This document shows positions 37,723 to 47,489 of a stretch of DNA of 64,000 bases, piece by piece. The position numbers and the translations under genes are program-made. Source of the DNA: Pseudomonadota bacterium (GTDB taxonomy: Bacteria > Pseudomonadota > Alphaproteobacteria > Rickettsiales > SXRF01); assembly GCA_963205195.1 (NCBI GenBank), contig CAUJHR010000004.1, positions 124,001 through 188,000 on the forward strand, in the 5' to 3' direction. Each line of letters opens with the position of its first letter. Position 1 is the first letter of the stretch. Below the pieces are notes generated by a model. That model did not search any database. It saw only the letters and a list, made by a program, of their open reading frames with translations, and was not told the origin of the DNA.

Positions 37723-38139
37723 TTATTCTTCCTCGATATACTGTTTTTCCATCTTTTCGTGGCGTTCCTGCGCCTCGATGGTCATGGTGGCGATAGGGCG
37801 GGCTTCTAAGCGCTTAAGTCCGATAGGGTCACCGGTTTCTTCGCAGTAACCGTAAGTCTTATCCTCAATGCGGCGCAAAGCAGCATCAATTTTGCCAATA
37901 AGTTTCAGGTAGCGGTTGCGGGTGCGGAGTTCTACTCCCGCTTCTGTCTCCAAAGATGCCCGGTCAGAAAGGTCAGGTTCCTGCCAGTTTTCCTCTTTGA
38001 GGTTGTTTATGGTTTCTTGGGATTCGGCAATTAATTCAGCGCGCCAAGAGAGCAGTTTTTGTTTGAAATAATCCAGTTGATTGGCATTCATGTACTCTTC
38101 TTTTTCAGAAGGTTTGTAATTTGCAGCTTTAGCTGACAT
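37723..38139 (-). CDS. dksA: DksA/TraR-family RNA polymerase-binding protein
   Basis: LSDRASLETEAGVELRTRNRYLKLIGKIDAALRRIEDKTYGYCEETGDPIGLKRLEARP. Confidence 0.95.
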   Translation of the reverse strand: MSAKAANYKPSEKEEYMNANQLDYFKQKLLSWRAELIAESQETINNLKEENWQEPDLSDRASLETEAGVELRTRNRYLKLIGKIDAALRRIEDKTYGYCEETGDPIGLKRLEARPIATMTIEAQERHEKMEKQYIEEE

Positions 38140-38250
38140 CTGGCCTGCTCCTTGAAAGATTAATAAACTGATATTTTACGGCTAACGGAAGCGGGTGTAT
38201 AGCAAAAACGGTTCTGGATTGCAATATAATTAGTTTTTATGGAAGGATGG

Positions 38251-39444
38251 CTATTCGCTTGATTTCGGTGTAACCCAGCCCTTGCGCTTGAAATAAAGCA
38301 GCATAAACAAGGCGGTTAACAGCATAAGTGATATGGCAAAAGGATAGCCATATTCCCATTTGAGCTCTGGCATGTTAAACGGTGATGCTTCAGTTGAAAA
38401 ATTCATCCCATATACACCAGCTATGAAATTAAGGGGAATGAATATAGCCGATACCATGGTAAGTATCTTGAATATTTCGTTGGTTTTATGGCCTTCATAG
38501 GCAAGAAATGTATTAAGCAGGGTCGAAGCGGTATCACGGTAGAACTGCACAAGTTCGTTTGCTTGTTTGCTATGGTCATGGCAGTCGCGCAGGAAAACAC
38601 GGGTTGCTTTGGTTATAAGCGGTGTTTCCTCGCGCATCAGCATGCCGATCAAATCGCTGACCGGCCATACTACCCGGTGAAGAAGCAAAAGGTCGCTCTT
38701 AGTATGGTGTATCTCGCGGATAATATCGTTGGGATGACGCTTGTTATCACGCGCCATAATATCGTCTTCAATACGGTTTAAGTGGTGGTTTAAGTTATCA
38801 AGAACCGGGAAATAACGGTCTATAACTTCGTCAAGCAGTGCGTAATAAAGATAATCAGTTCCGCAGCTGCGTATCCTTCCTATGCCCCGGCGTATGCGCT
38901 CTCGTACATTAACGAAGCTGCTGTTGTCGGGTTTTTCCTCGAAAACTATCACCACATTCTTTTTAAGGAACAGGCTGAATTGCTCGGTGTCGAGCTGGTC
39001 GGCGAGATAACCGCCTTTTATAATGCTGAAAATATAATGTTCATAATATTCAACTTTAGGGCTATGCCCGGTATTAAGCACGTCTTCCAGTGACAGGCGG
39101 TCAATGCCAAATTGTGTGCCAATATGCTCTATTATATCAACATTGCCAAGTCCGATAACATTTATAAGAACCACCGGCCAGCTATTGGTAAAGTTATGTA
39201 TCTCTTCTACGGTTTTACATTCCTGTTCAACGCAGCCATTTGGTCCATAAGCCATTATCAGTAATTGGGTTGGATGCGAAAATGGGCTTGCTGTTAGTTC
39301 GCCGGGCGCGGCACCGGGTATTGCCATAAATTTACTGGCATTGATATTACGCCTTTTTCTGAATTTATGCCGGGCCACTTTTTTCTCCTGGATATTATTT
39401 AGCAATTGGCTACCAACCACCATTGTGTTACCCGTTACAAGCAT
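38251..39444 (-). CDS. corA: CorA-family magnesium/cobalt transporter
   Basis: C-terminal TM region with FIAGVYGMNF. Confidence 0.95.
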   Translation of the reverse strand: MLVTGNTMVVGSQLLNNIQEKKVARHKFRKRRNINASKFMAIPGAAPGELTASPFSHPTQLLIMAYGPNGCVEQECKTVEEIHNFTNSWPVVLINVIGLGNVDIIEHIGTQFGIDRLSLEDVLNTGHSPKVEYYEHYIFSIIKGGYLADQLDTEQFSLFLKKNVVIVFEEKPDNSSFVNVRERIRRGIGRIRSCGTDYLYYALLDEVIDRYFPVLDNLNHHLNRIEDDIMARDNKRHPNDIIREIHHTKSDLLLLHRVVWPVSDLIGMLMREETPLITKATRVFLRDCHDHSKQANELVQFYRDTASTLLNTFLAYEGHKTNEIFKILTMVSAIFIPLNFIAGVYGMNFSTEASPFNMPELKWEYGYPFAISLMLLTALFMLLYFKRKGWVTPKSSE

Positions 39445-39489
39445 TCAACTCAAGCATTTTGATATTTAATATTATAAGGATAGGTTAAT

Positions 39490-39921
39490 ATGGCTTCTAT
39501 TATATGTACGCGCAGGCTGGAATTTGATGCAGCCCACCGGGTTTTAGAGCATGAAAGCAAATGTAAGAACCTGCATGGCCACCGCTATGTGGTTGAAGCC
39601 GGTTTTACTGCAAGGCAGCTTGATAGTATAGGCCGTGTCGTAGATTTTGGCGTCATAAAAGAAAGGCTCGGTGCGTGGATAGATGATAACTGGGATCATA
39701 CAACGATACTTTTCGATAAGGACAAAGAGCTGGGCAAAGCCATCAGCGCCGTGACCGGGCAGGTGGTTTTTTATCTGCCAAGCAACCCGACTGCGGAAAA
39801 TATGGCTGCCTACCTTCTGGAAAATGTCTGCCCGCAATTATTTGCTGATTACGAGCTTAAATGCGTAAGCATAAAGCTGTATGAAACGCCCAATTGCTCA
39901 GTGGTTGCTTCCAAACATTAG
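39490..39921 (+). CDS. queD: 6-carboxytetrahydropterin synthase (QueD/PTPS)
   Basis: FDAAHRVLEHESKCKNLHGHRYVVE, NPTAENMAAYL, VKLYETPNC-like VSIKLYETPNCS. Confidence 0.93.
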   Translation: MASIICTRRLEFDAAHRVLEHESKCKNLHGHRYVVEAGFTARQLDSIGRVVDFGVIKERLGAWIDDNWDHTTILFDKDKELGKAISAVTGQVVFYLPSNPTAENMAAYLLENVCPQLFADYELKCVSIKLYETPNCSVVASKH

Positions 39922-40006
39922 TCATCCCGGGCTTGACCCGGGATCTAAGGACACAATCACTATTATAGAGCTTGGCATGAGATCCCCGCGCGGAGGCGGG
40001 GATGAC
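39921..40006. repeat. REPIN-like inverted doublet of GC-rich palindromes
   Basis: GTCATCCCGGGCTTGACCCGGGATCT ... GAGATCCCCGCGCGGAGGCGGGGATGAC. Confidence 0.8.
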
Positions 40007-40016
40007 AACAACCACA

Positions 40017-40052
40017 AAAATAAGGGCAGCCGGAGCCGCCCTTACTTGTTTC
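40017..40052 (-). terminator. Rho-independent terminator
   Basis: minus strand AAGGGCGGCTCCGGCTGCCCTTATTTTT, just downstream of 40074-40424. Confidence 0.75.
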
Positions 40053-40073
40053 AGTAATATTGCTTACGCAAAA

Positions 40074-40424
40074 TTATTTTTTAACGATCATGCCGCCTTT
40101 AACAGTGATGGTGGTGCCGTCTTTAAGCGCATGGTCACCATCTGGAGCAGCAGTTTTTTTGCCGTCTTTACCGATTACTTCAACTTTGTCACCGGTGATT
40201 TCTACTTTGGTGCCGTCTTTAAGTTCTGCATGGGTTGTCTTTGCAGCATCAACTGTTTTGGCAACAACTTTATCTTTTGCATCTTTAACAACTTCAGCAG
40301 GAGCCTGCATAGCAGCAGAACCATCAACTTTTACAGCTGCATCAGTGCTGGCTTTTACAGCATCGTTAGCGAAAGCAGAAGTTGAAACAGTGGTGATAAG
40401 TGCAGCGAGTATAAGCTTGTTCAT
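40074..40424 (-). CDS. hypothetical secreted protein
   Basis: signal peptide MNKLILAALITTVSTSAFA; C-terminal PDGDHALKDGTTITVKGGMIVKK. Confidence 0.75.
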   Translation of the reverse strand: MNKLILAALITTVSTSAFANDAVKASTDAAVKVDGSAAMQAPAEVVKDAKDKVVAKTVDAAKTTHAELKDGTKVEITGDKVEVIGKDGKKTAAPDGDHALKDGTTITVKGGMIVKK

Positions 40425-40639
40425 AATAATAATCCTTTTTAGATTTTGTTAGACAAAACGATTTAACTTTTGAGTTTTTAACCGTGGGCGTAAGGCTTAA
40501 AACCTATCAACCGCTTGTGAAAAGATATACCCCTTTTAGCCGCGCTGGTAAAGGATAATGCGCCTACATTACCTAGATTTAACCCAAGGGTAAGTAAGTG
40601 AAAAAAAGTTAATGTCGTGCGGTAATAGGGTATGCTTGG

Positions 40640-41233
40640 CTAAGGATAGATAAATGACTTTTCCCAATCATTACTCTTTATGGATTCTTTATGCGTAAAA
40701 ATTTCGCGTTCATGTAATCGGAACTCTACCTGCTTCCAGAATTCTATTCTTTCTGGTACTAATTTCCATCCTCCCCAGAAAGGCGGGCGCGGAATTTCTG
40801 TTCCTTCGAATTCTGCTTTTTTTTCTGCTATTGCCTTTAAAAATTCGTCGCGGTTTAGAAGTGGCTTTGATTGTTTGGAGGCCCATGCACCAATCTGGCT
40901 ATCACGCGGGCGTGTGGCGAAATAAGCGTCGGATTGCGCGTCGCTTACACGCTCAATATTTCCTTCAATGCGTATTTGCCGTTCCAGCGCCATCCAGTAA
41001 AAACACAGTGATGCTTTTGGGTTATGTATTAATTCTGAACTTTTCCGGCTTTCTAAATTGGTATAAAAAACAAACCCGCCTTCATCATATTCTTTAAGTA
41101 ATACTATACGTACCGATGGTTGCCCATCCTTAGTTGATGTTGCCAATGCCATAGCAGTAGGCTCAGTTATTGAAGGAGTATTTTTTGCCTCCTCCAGCCA
41201 GCTTGCAAATTGCGCCAGTGGGTAATTGGACAT
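40640..41233 (-). CDS. pdxH: pyridoxamine 5'-phosphate oxidase
   Basis: TKDGQPSVRIVLLKEYDEGGFVFYTNLESRKSSEL, RPPFWGGWKLVPERIEFW. Confidence 0.95.
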   Translation of the reverse strand: MSNYPLAQFASWLEEAKNTPSITEPTAMALATSTKDGQPSVRIVLLKEYDEGGFVFYTNLESRKSSELIHNPKASLCFYWMALERQIRIEGNIERVSDAQSDAYFATRPRDSQIGAWASKQSKPLLNRDEFLKAIAEKKAEFEGTEIPRPPFWGGWKLVPERIEFWKQVEFRLHEREIFTHKESIKSNDWEKSFIYP

Positions 41234-41326
41234 AGCTTTTTTGCCTTTCGATTTTTTTTATAGATTATTTCGGTGGCTGAGTTATAACGGCATAAATTAT
41301 TTTTTTCAATTGATTGGATAGAGCTT

Positions 41327-41722
41327 ATGTCTAATAGCCAGCGCCCGCTTTCGCCCCATCTTTCGATTTACCGTCCGCAGATAACCACGGTACTTTCAAT
41401 TTTACACCGTATAACCGGGGTAGCGTTATATTTCGGTATGGCTCTTCTCATCGTTTTTTTATATGTGGTGGGGTATGCGCCTGATTATTACATACAGCTG
41501 CATGATTGCCTTTCATCGGTGATAGGCAGGCTGCTTCTGTTTGGCTGGACATTTGCATTTTATTTCCATTTTTTTAATGGTATCCGCCATCTTTTCTGGG
41601 ATATGGGTAAGGGGCTTGAGATTCACGCCGCTGCAAAAAGTGGCTGGGCAGCTGTTATTTTTTCAGTGCTTTTAACTATTGTAAGCTGGTTCGCGGCTTA
41701 TCATAATGCGGGGGCTTTCTAA
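41327..41722 (+). CDS. sdhC: succinate dehydrogenase cytochrome b556 subunit
   Basis: RPLSPHLSIYRPQITTVLSILHRITGVAL, FNGIRHLFWDMGKG. Confidence 0.96.
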   Translation: MSNSQRPLSPHLSIYRPQITTVLSILHRITGVALYFGMALLIVFLYVVGYAPDYYIQLHDCLSSVIGRLLLFGWTFAFYFHFFNGIRHLFWDMGKGLEIHAAAKSGWAAVIFSVLLTIVSWFAAYHNAGAF

Positions 41723-41723
41723 T

Positions 41724-42131
41724 ATGAAAAATGTAACTGGTTCCGATTTACGCAGTAATTTAAGCAAAGCGCGGGGGCTTGGCTCAGCGAAGCACGGGGT
41801 CATGCACTGGTGGCTGCAGCGCGTAACAGCGGTTGCTCTTATTCCTCTTACTATATGGTTTATTACAGCGCTGGTTTCAGTTATGATATCCCCTGACATT
41901 CTTGTTGTTGCCCGCTGGTTTGCAGCCCCTTCACATGCTCTGCTTATAACATTGCTGCTGGTTGCAATGTTTTACCATGCCAAGCTTGGCCTGCAGGTGG
42001 TAATTGAAGATTATATACATTGCCCATGCAAAAAATTCACCTTGCTGCTTGCCAATAGTTTCTTCTGTTTTGGCGGTGCGGCATTATGTATCATCGTAGC
42101 GCTTAAAATGCATTTTCTCAATATTGCGTAA
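41724..42131 (+). CDS. sdhD: succinate dehydrogenase membrane anchor subunit
   Basis: ARGLGSAKHGVMHWWLQRVTAVALIPL, YHAKLGLQVVIEDYIH. Confidence 0.95.
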   Translation: MKNVTGSDLRSNLSKARGLGSAKHGVMHWWLQRVTAVALIPLTIWFITALVSVMISPDILVVARWFAAPSHALLITLLLVAMFYHAKLGLQVVIEDYIHCPCKKFTLLLANSFFCFGGAALCIIVALKMHFLNIA

Positions 42132-42140
42132 GAGTTTTTT

Positions 42141-43931
42141 ATGACCCAGGCTTATAAAATCATAGACCATTATCATGATGTCGTTGTTGTCGGGGCAGGC
42201 GGCGCCGGGCTTCGTGCAACATTTGGCATGGCACATGCCGGGCTTAATACAGCCTGCGTCACAAAAGTATTCCCAACCAGAAGCCATACTGTTGCCGCGC
42301 AGGGCGGGATTTCCGCAGCGCTTGGCAATATGGGGCAGGATGACTGGCGCTGGCATATGTACGATACCGTTAAAGGTTCCGACTGGCTGGGCGACCAGGA
42401 TGCAATAGAATATATGTGCAAGAACGCTGCTGAAGCGGTAGTTGAGCTTGAACATTATGGCGTTCCTTTTTCACGTACGCCTGACGGTAAAATTTACCAG
42501 CGCCCTTTTGGTGGGATGACAACAGATTACGGAAAAGGCACAGCGCAGCGCACCTGCGCCGCAGCTGATCGCACCGGGCACGCGATTTTGCATACTTTAT
42601 ATACACAGGCGCTTCGTCATAAAGCGCAGTTCTTCATTGAATATTTTGCAACCGACCTGCTTATGGATGAAGATGGCTCCTGCCGCGGTGTGATTGCGTG
42701 GAACCTTGATGATGGCACAATACACCGTTTCAACGCGCATATGGTGGTGCTGGCAACCGGCGGTTATGGGCGCACTTATTTCTCATGCACCTCGGCGCAT
42801 ACCTGTACGGGGGATGGCGGCGGGATGGTCGCACGTGCCGGGCTGCCGCTTCAGGATATGGAATTCGTCCAGTTCCACCCAACCGGGATTTACGGCGCGG
42901 GCTGCCTGATAACCGAAGGGGCGCGTGGTGAGGGTGGTTACCTTGTGAATTCAGAAGGTGAGCGTTTCATGGAGCGTTATGCGCCATCAGCCAAAGACCT
43001 TGCTTCGCGTGATGTGGTGTCACGTGCTATGACCATGGAAATTCGCGCCGGGCGTGGTGTTGGAAAGCTTAAAGACCATATTTACTTACACCTTGACCAT
43101 CTCGACCCAAAGGTTCTGCATGAGCGCCTGCCGGGTATTTCCGAAACTGCTAAAATTTTTGCAGGTGTTGACGTTACCAAGCAGCCGATACCGGTTCTGC
43201 CTACTGTTCATTATAATATGGGTGGTATTCCTACTAATTACCATACAGAAGTGGTTACGCTTAAAAACGGCAACCCTGACAGTATCGTACCGGGGTTAAT
43301 GGCGATAGGCGAAGCAGGCTGCGTTTCTGTTCATGGGGCGAACCGCCTTGGCTCCAATTCACTGCTTGACCTTGTGGTGTTCGGGCGTGCTGCGGCAATA
43401 CGAGCAGCTGAAATAATCAAGCCGGGGACGCGCCATAAGCCAGTAAATAAAGAAGCAACCGATAAGGCCCTTGCACGTTTTGATAAGATACGCAATGCAA
43501 ACGGCAGCCTGAAAACTTCTGAGATACGCAGGAACATGCAGCGCAATATGCAAAGCCATGCTGCTGTTTTCCGTGAAGAAAAAGTGCTGGCGGAAGGCAC
43601 AAAGCATATGGAACAGATTTGGAAAAGCTATGACCAGCTTAAGATTTCAGACCGCACTCTGGTTTGGAATAGTGACCTTGTAGAAGCCCTTGAGCTTGAT
43701 AATCTGCGTTCACAGGCGCTTATTACCATTGCCAGCGCTTTGAATCGCAAAGAAAGCCGTGGCGGGCATGCGCGTGAGGATTTCCCAGACCGCGACGATA
43801 AGAACTGGATGAAGCATACATTAGCATGGCTGGATAATTCAGGAAAAATACTGTTCGATTACCGTCCGGTTCATCTGAACACACTCTCCAACGAGGTGCA
43901 GCCGATTCCTCCAAAGGCAAGGGTTTACTAA
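42141..43931 (+). CDS. sdhA: succinate dehydrogenase flavoprotein subunit
   Basis: [58 protein letters not shown]. Confidence 0.98.
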   Translation: MTQAYKIIDHYHDVVVVGAGGAGLRATFGMAHAGLNTACVTKVFPTRSHTVAAQGGISAALGNMGQDDWRWHMYDTVKGSDWLGDQDAIEYMCKNAAEAVVELEHYGVPFSRTPDGKIYQRPFGGMTTDYGKGTAQRTCAAADRTGHAILHTLYTQALRHKAQFFIEYFATDLLMDEDGSCRGVIAWNLDDGTIHRFNAHMVVLATGGYGRTYFSCTSAHTCTGDGGGMVARAGLPLQDMEFVQFHPTGIYGAGCLITEGARGEGGYLVNSEGERFMERYAPSAKDLASRDVVSRAMTMEIRAGRGVGKLKDHIYLHLDHLDPKVLHERLPGISETAKIFAGVDVTKQPIPVLPTVHYNMGGIPTNYHTEVVTLKNGNPDSIVPGLMAIGEAGCVSVHGANRLGSNSLLDLVVFGRAAAIRAAEIIKPGTRHKPVNKEATDKALARFDKIRNANGSLKTSEIRRNMQRNMQSHAAVFREEKVLAEGTKHMEQIWKSYDQLKISDRTLVWNSDLVEALELDNLRSQALITIASALNRKESRGGHAREDFPDRDDKNWMKHTLAWLDNSGKILFDYRPVHLNTLSNEVQPIPPKARVY

Positions 43932-44344
43932 AATATTTCCTTTAGTTCCTTGATAATGGATTTGGCTTTTTGTGGATCGTAAGGTTTACCCGTAACTCCT
44001 GAATTCCAAACCGGGTTTGGCCATGCAGCATCATTTGCGTAACGCGCTATAATATGGATATGTAGTTGCGGAACCATATTACCAAGCGCCGCTACATTTA
44101 TTTTATCCGCCTTGGTAAATGCCGCGAATTTTTCGGCAATGTTTTTTACTTCATCCATAACGAGCCTGTAATCATCTGCGCCCAGGTCAAATATCTCGCG
44201 CAAATTTTCGCGCATGGGAACGAGTATAAGCCACGGGAAATTGCTGTTATTCATAAGCAGCACGCGGCAGGCTGCAAGGTCAGCTATATGCAGTGTATCA
44301 GCTGCTAATTGCGGGTGTAGTGTGAAGGTCATTTCTGTCACCAT
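43928..44344 (-). CDS. HIT family protein
   Basis: HIT-like motif [10 protein letters not shown]. Confidence 0.9.
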   Translation of the reverse strand: MVTEMTFTLHPQLAADTLHIADLAACRVLLMNNSNFPWLILVPMRENLREIFDLGADDYRLVMDEVKNIAEKFAAFTKADKINVAALGNMVPQLHIHIIARYANDAAWPNPVWNSGVTGKPYDPQKAKSIIKELKEIF

Positions 44345-45530
44345 TTTTAGTTAGCATGAAATAAAAATATATAAGTAGTAATAGTTGTGTAACTGCCAAC
44401 GATACAGGTAGGAAAGTTCCTGACAGTAAATTCATAGATAATATTATAATTGCTATTATATAAAGCGTGGTTTTAGAGCTGTATTTAAGCAGGCAGCCAA
44501 GCGGTATAAGCAGTAAAGCAAGGCTTGATATATGCGTCCATAAACCAAAAACGCAGCTTGCGGTAATTACCATGGCAAAAGTAATAGCCTTACTTCTTTG
44601 TGACTGTTTTCTTGTAGTAAAGCCAGCATATATACTTAGCATTACACTTATCATCCACAATATAAGAGATATAAAATTTATCGCAGCAAAATTTACCTGC
44701 CCAAACATTAAAAGCAGAATTGTGCGGATATTGGCCATGCTAAGCTCAGTTTCGCCGAAGCTATGCATTTTTTCTGGCGCTGATGTGATGGCACTTAAAT
44801 ATTGCTGCCATATATCAAAGCCAAATATTGCGCTGCATGCAGTAAATACTAAAATGGATGCAGCAATAAGTGAATATAGCTCGCGTTTTCCGTAATTATT
44901 AATAAGCAAATATAATATTGCGGCCAGTGTAAGGTGCGGTTTTAAGCTGGTAAGTACCAAGATCATGCAGGCAAAAAAAACATAATGTGTCCTTGCCAGC
45001 AGTTTAAAAATAATGATCCCCAGCGGCAGTAATATAGTTGGTTGCCCTATATTAAGTGCATCCAGCATGGGCGGGGAAATTATAGCTGCAATATAGGTAA
45101 AAAAAATGGCAGGGCTATGGCGAAGGTTAGTATCTTTTATCAGTAAATAAGCCAGCAAAAATGTAAGCAGACCGGATATTATGCGCCAAAAATAATAGGC
45201 ATCCATAAGCGGCATTTTAGCAAAAGGTGCATAAAGAAAAACCGCATAAGGCGGATATAGTATACATGCTACATATTGGGCAAAGCTCTCATTGGGCCAG
45301 CCGGTGATTTCTGCGTAATGTTTCCGGTATTCTTCGCTTGAATATATTTTATCTGGAGCCTTATTAAATATCTGTCCGGCACTGTAATAAATTATAAAAT
45401 CCGCCATGAATGCGTTATCTGCATCTTGGTAGAATAATTTACCCGGTGGCTTGGAAATTATGAATACACTGGCTAAAACAACTATAGCGGCAAGGAAATA
45501 TACCCCTATGCCACGTAATTGCTGGCGCAT
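44298..45530 (-). CDS. multi-pass membrane protein, glycosyltransferase family 87-like
   Basis: about 10 hydrophobic segments; architecture typical of GT87/DUF2029. Confidence 0.6.
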   Translation of the reverse strand: MRQQLRGIGVYFLAAIVVLASVFIISKPPGKLFYQDADNAFMADFIIYYSAGQIFNKAPDKIYSSEEYRKHYAEITGWPNESFAQYVACILYPPYAVFLYAPFAKMPLMDAYYFWRIISGLLTFLLAYLLIKDTNLRHSPAIFFTYIAAIISPPMLDALNIGQPTILLPLGIIIFKLLARTHYVFFACMILVLTSLKPHLTLAAILYLLINNYGKRELYSLIAASILVFTACSAIFGFDIWQQYLSAITSAPEKMHSFGETELSMANIRTILLLMFGQVNFAAINFISLILWMISVMLSIYAGFTTRKQSQRSKAITFAMVITASCVFGLWTHISSLALLLIPLGCLLKYSSKTTLYIIAIIILSMNLLSGTFLPVSLAVTQLLLLIYFYFMLTKNGDRNDLHTTPAISS

Positions 45531-46822
45531 TAGCCAAATACCCGCTTGAATATTGTATCTACGTGTTTTGTGTGGTAGGCAGGGTCAAAAAGTGCCTTTA
45601 GCTGCTCAGGTGAAAGCTTGCCAGTCACTTCTTTATCTGAACAAAGTTCTGTAAGGAAATCCTTGCCCTGTTCCCAAACTTTCATAGCGTTTCTTTGCAC
45701 GAAGCGGTAGGAATCTTCGCGGCTCAGGCCTGCCTGTGTGAGAGCAAGCAGAACGCGCTGGGAAAATACCAGGCCGCCAAGTTTGTCCATATTAGCTTGC
45801 ATACGCTCAGGATATATAACCAGCTTATCAATAAGTCCGGCAAGGCGGGCAAGCGCGAAATCCATAGTTACAGTAGCATCCGGGGCGATCATACGCTCAA
45901 CTGACGAGTGCGAAATATCGCGCTCATGCCACAGCGCAACATTCTCCAGAGCCGGAGTTACATAGCCGCGCACCAGCCTTGCAAGGCCGGTCACGTTTTC
46001 CGATAAAACCGGGTTGCGCTTGTGGGGCATTGCCGAGCTGCCTTTCTGCCCGGCGGAGAAAAATTCTTCTGCTTCCAGCACTTCGGTGCGCTGCAAATGC
46101 CGTACTTCAATGGCAAGGCGCTCCATAGAGCTTGCAATAACCCCAAGCGTTGCGAAATACATTGCGTGGCGGTCACGCGGTATTACCTGCGTTGAAACTG
46201 GTTCTATAGCAAGTCCCATTTTTTCTGCTACATATTGTTCCACATACGGATCAATATTTGCAAAAGTGCCAACTGCTCCTGATATAGCGCAGGTTGCGAT
46301 CTCCTTGCGGGCAGCAATCAATCGTTCCTTGCAGCGCTCAAATTCAGCAAAGTACCCTGCAAGTTTCAATCCGAAGGTAAGCGGTTCAGCGTGGATGCCG
46401 TGGCTGCGCCCCACAGTTACAAAATTTTTGGTTTCATATGCGCGCTTCTTAATTGCAGCGAGTAATATGTCGATGTCAGCAAGAAGAATATCGGTTGCAC
46501 GGGTAAGCTGCACTGAAAGGCACGTATCAAGCACGTCGGAGCTGGTCATTCCCTGATGCAAAAACCGCGCATCTTCGCCTACATATTCTGCGACGTTGGT
46601 GAGGAATGCGATAACATCATGCTTGGTGGTGCGTTCTATCTCATCGATACGCGCCGGATCAAAGCCGCCTTTTTCCCATATGGTTTTGGCGGCGGATTTT
46701 GGTATTACGCCAAGTTCAGCAAGTGCATCACAGGCATGGGCTTCAATTTCAAACCATATCTGGTATTTGCTTTGGTCGGTCCAGATAGCGACCATTTCAG
46801 GGCGGGAATAACGAGGGATCAT
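45530..46822 (-). CDS. purB: adenylosuccinate lyase
   Basis: MIPRYSRPEMVAIWTDQSKY, GQKGSSAMPHKRNPVLSENVTGLAR. Confidence 0.98.
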   Translation of the reverse strand: MIPRYSRPEMVAIWTDQSKYQIWFEIEAHACDALAELGVIPKSAAKTIWEKGGFDPARIDEIERTTKHDVIAFLTNVAEYVGEDARFLHQGMTSSDVLDTCLSVQLTRATDILLADIDILLAAIKKRAYETKNFVTVGRSHGIHAEPLTFGLKLAGYFAEFERCKERLIAARKEIATCAISGAVGTFANIDPYVEQYVAEKMGLAIEPVSTQVIPRDRHAMYFATLGVIASSMERLAIEVRHLQRTEVLEAEEFFSAGQKGSSAMPHKRNPVLSENVTGLARLVRGYVTPALENVALWHERDISHSSVERMIAPDATVTMDFALARLAGLIDKLVIYPERMQANMDKLGGLVFSQRVLLALTQAGLSREDSYRFVQRNAMKVWEQGKDFLTELCSDKEVTGKLSPEQLKALFDPAYHTKHVDTIFKRVFG

Positions 46823-46862
46823 GTAACTGCCTTATAATTTAATATTGTAATAAAGTTTATTA

Positions 46863-47489
46863 TTAATACTCAACCGGCACCGGGTCAAGCGAACGCCACA
46901 AATACCATGTGGCAACCGAGCGGTAGGGCCTCCATTTCTGGCTTAGCTCAAAAATCTCGGCCAGAGTCATTTTTTCGCCCTTATTATAATGTTTGAAGAT
47001 CGCTTTCTGCAGGCCGATATCGGCAAGCGGCAAAATATCAGGGCGGCCCAGATGAAAGATCATGAACATTTCCGCTGTCCAGCGGCCAATACCATTCAGG
47101 GCGGTGAGTTCGGTGAGTATTTCTTCATCCGACATATTAACCCAGTTTTTTATGTGTGTGTCATTTTCAATAAAATGTTCGGCCAAACCATGCAGGTAGC
47201 GCACTTTGGAAGATGAAAGCCCGCATTCGCGCAATTCCTGCTCTGTTGCTTTCAGGGCGCTCTTTGGTGTGATACTGCCAAGTTTTTCCTCAAGCTTACG
47301 CCATACGCTGTCAGCGGCTTTTACTGAGATCTGCTGTCCTGTTATGGAGCGAGCCAGCGTATAAAAAGCATCTCCGCGTTTGGCCAATGTTTCCCCGTGA
47401 TACTGGGTTATGATTTTGCCAAGTATCCTATCGCCTGTTATCAGGTGTTTTTTTGCCGCGTCCCAGTAATCGGAGTTTACTGGCTTCAT
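46863..47489 (-). CDS. DNA-3-methyladenine glycosylase 2 family (HhH-GPD)
   Basis: SITGQQISVKAADSVWRKLEE, LTALNGIGRWTAEMFMIFHLGRPDILPLADIGLQKAI. Confidence 0.93.
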   Translation of the reverse strand: MKPVNSDYWDAAKKHLITGDRILGKIITQYHGETLAKRGDAFYTLARSITGQQISVKAADSVWRKLEEKLGSITPKSALKATEQELRECGLSSSKVRYLHGLAEHFIENDTHIKNWVNMSDEEILTELTALNGIGRWTAEMFMIFHLGRPDILPLADIGLQKAIFKHYNKGEKMTLAEIFELSQKWRPYRSVATWYLWRSLDPVPVEY

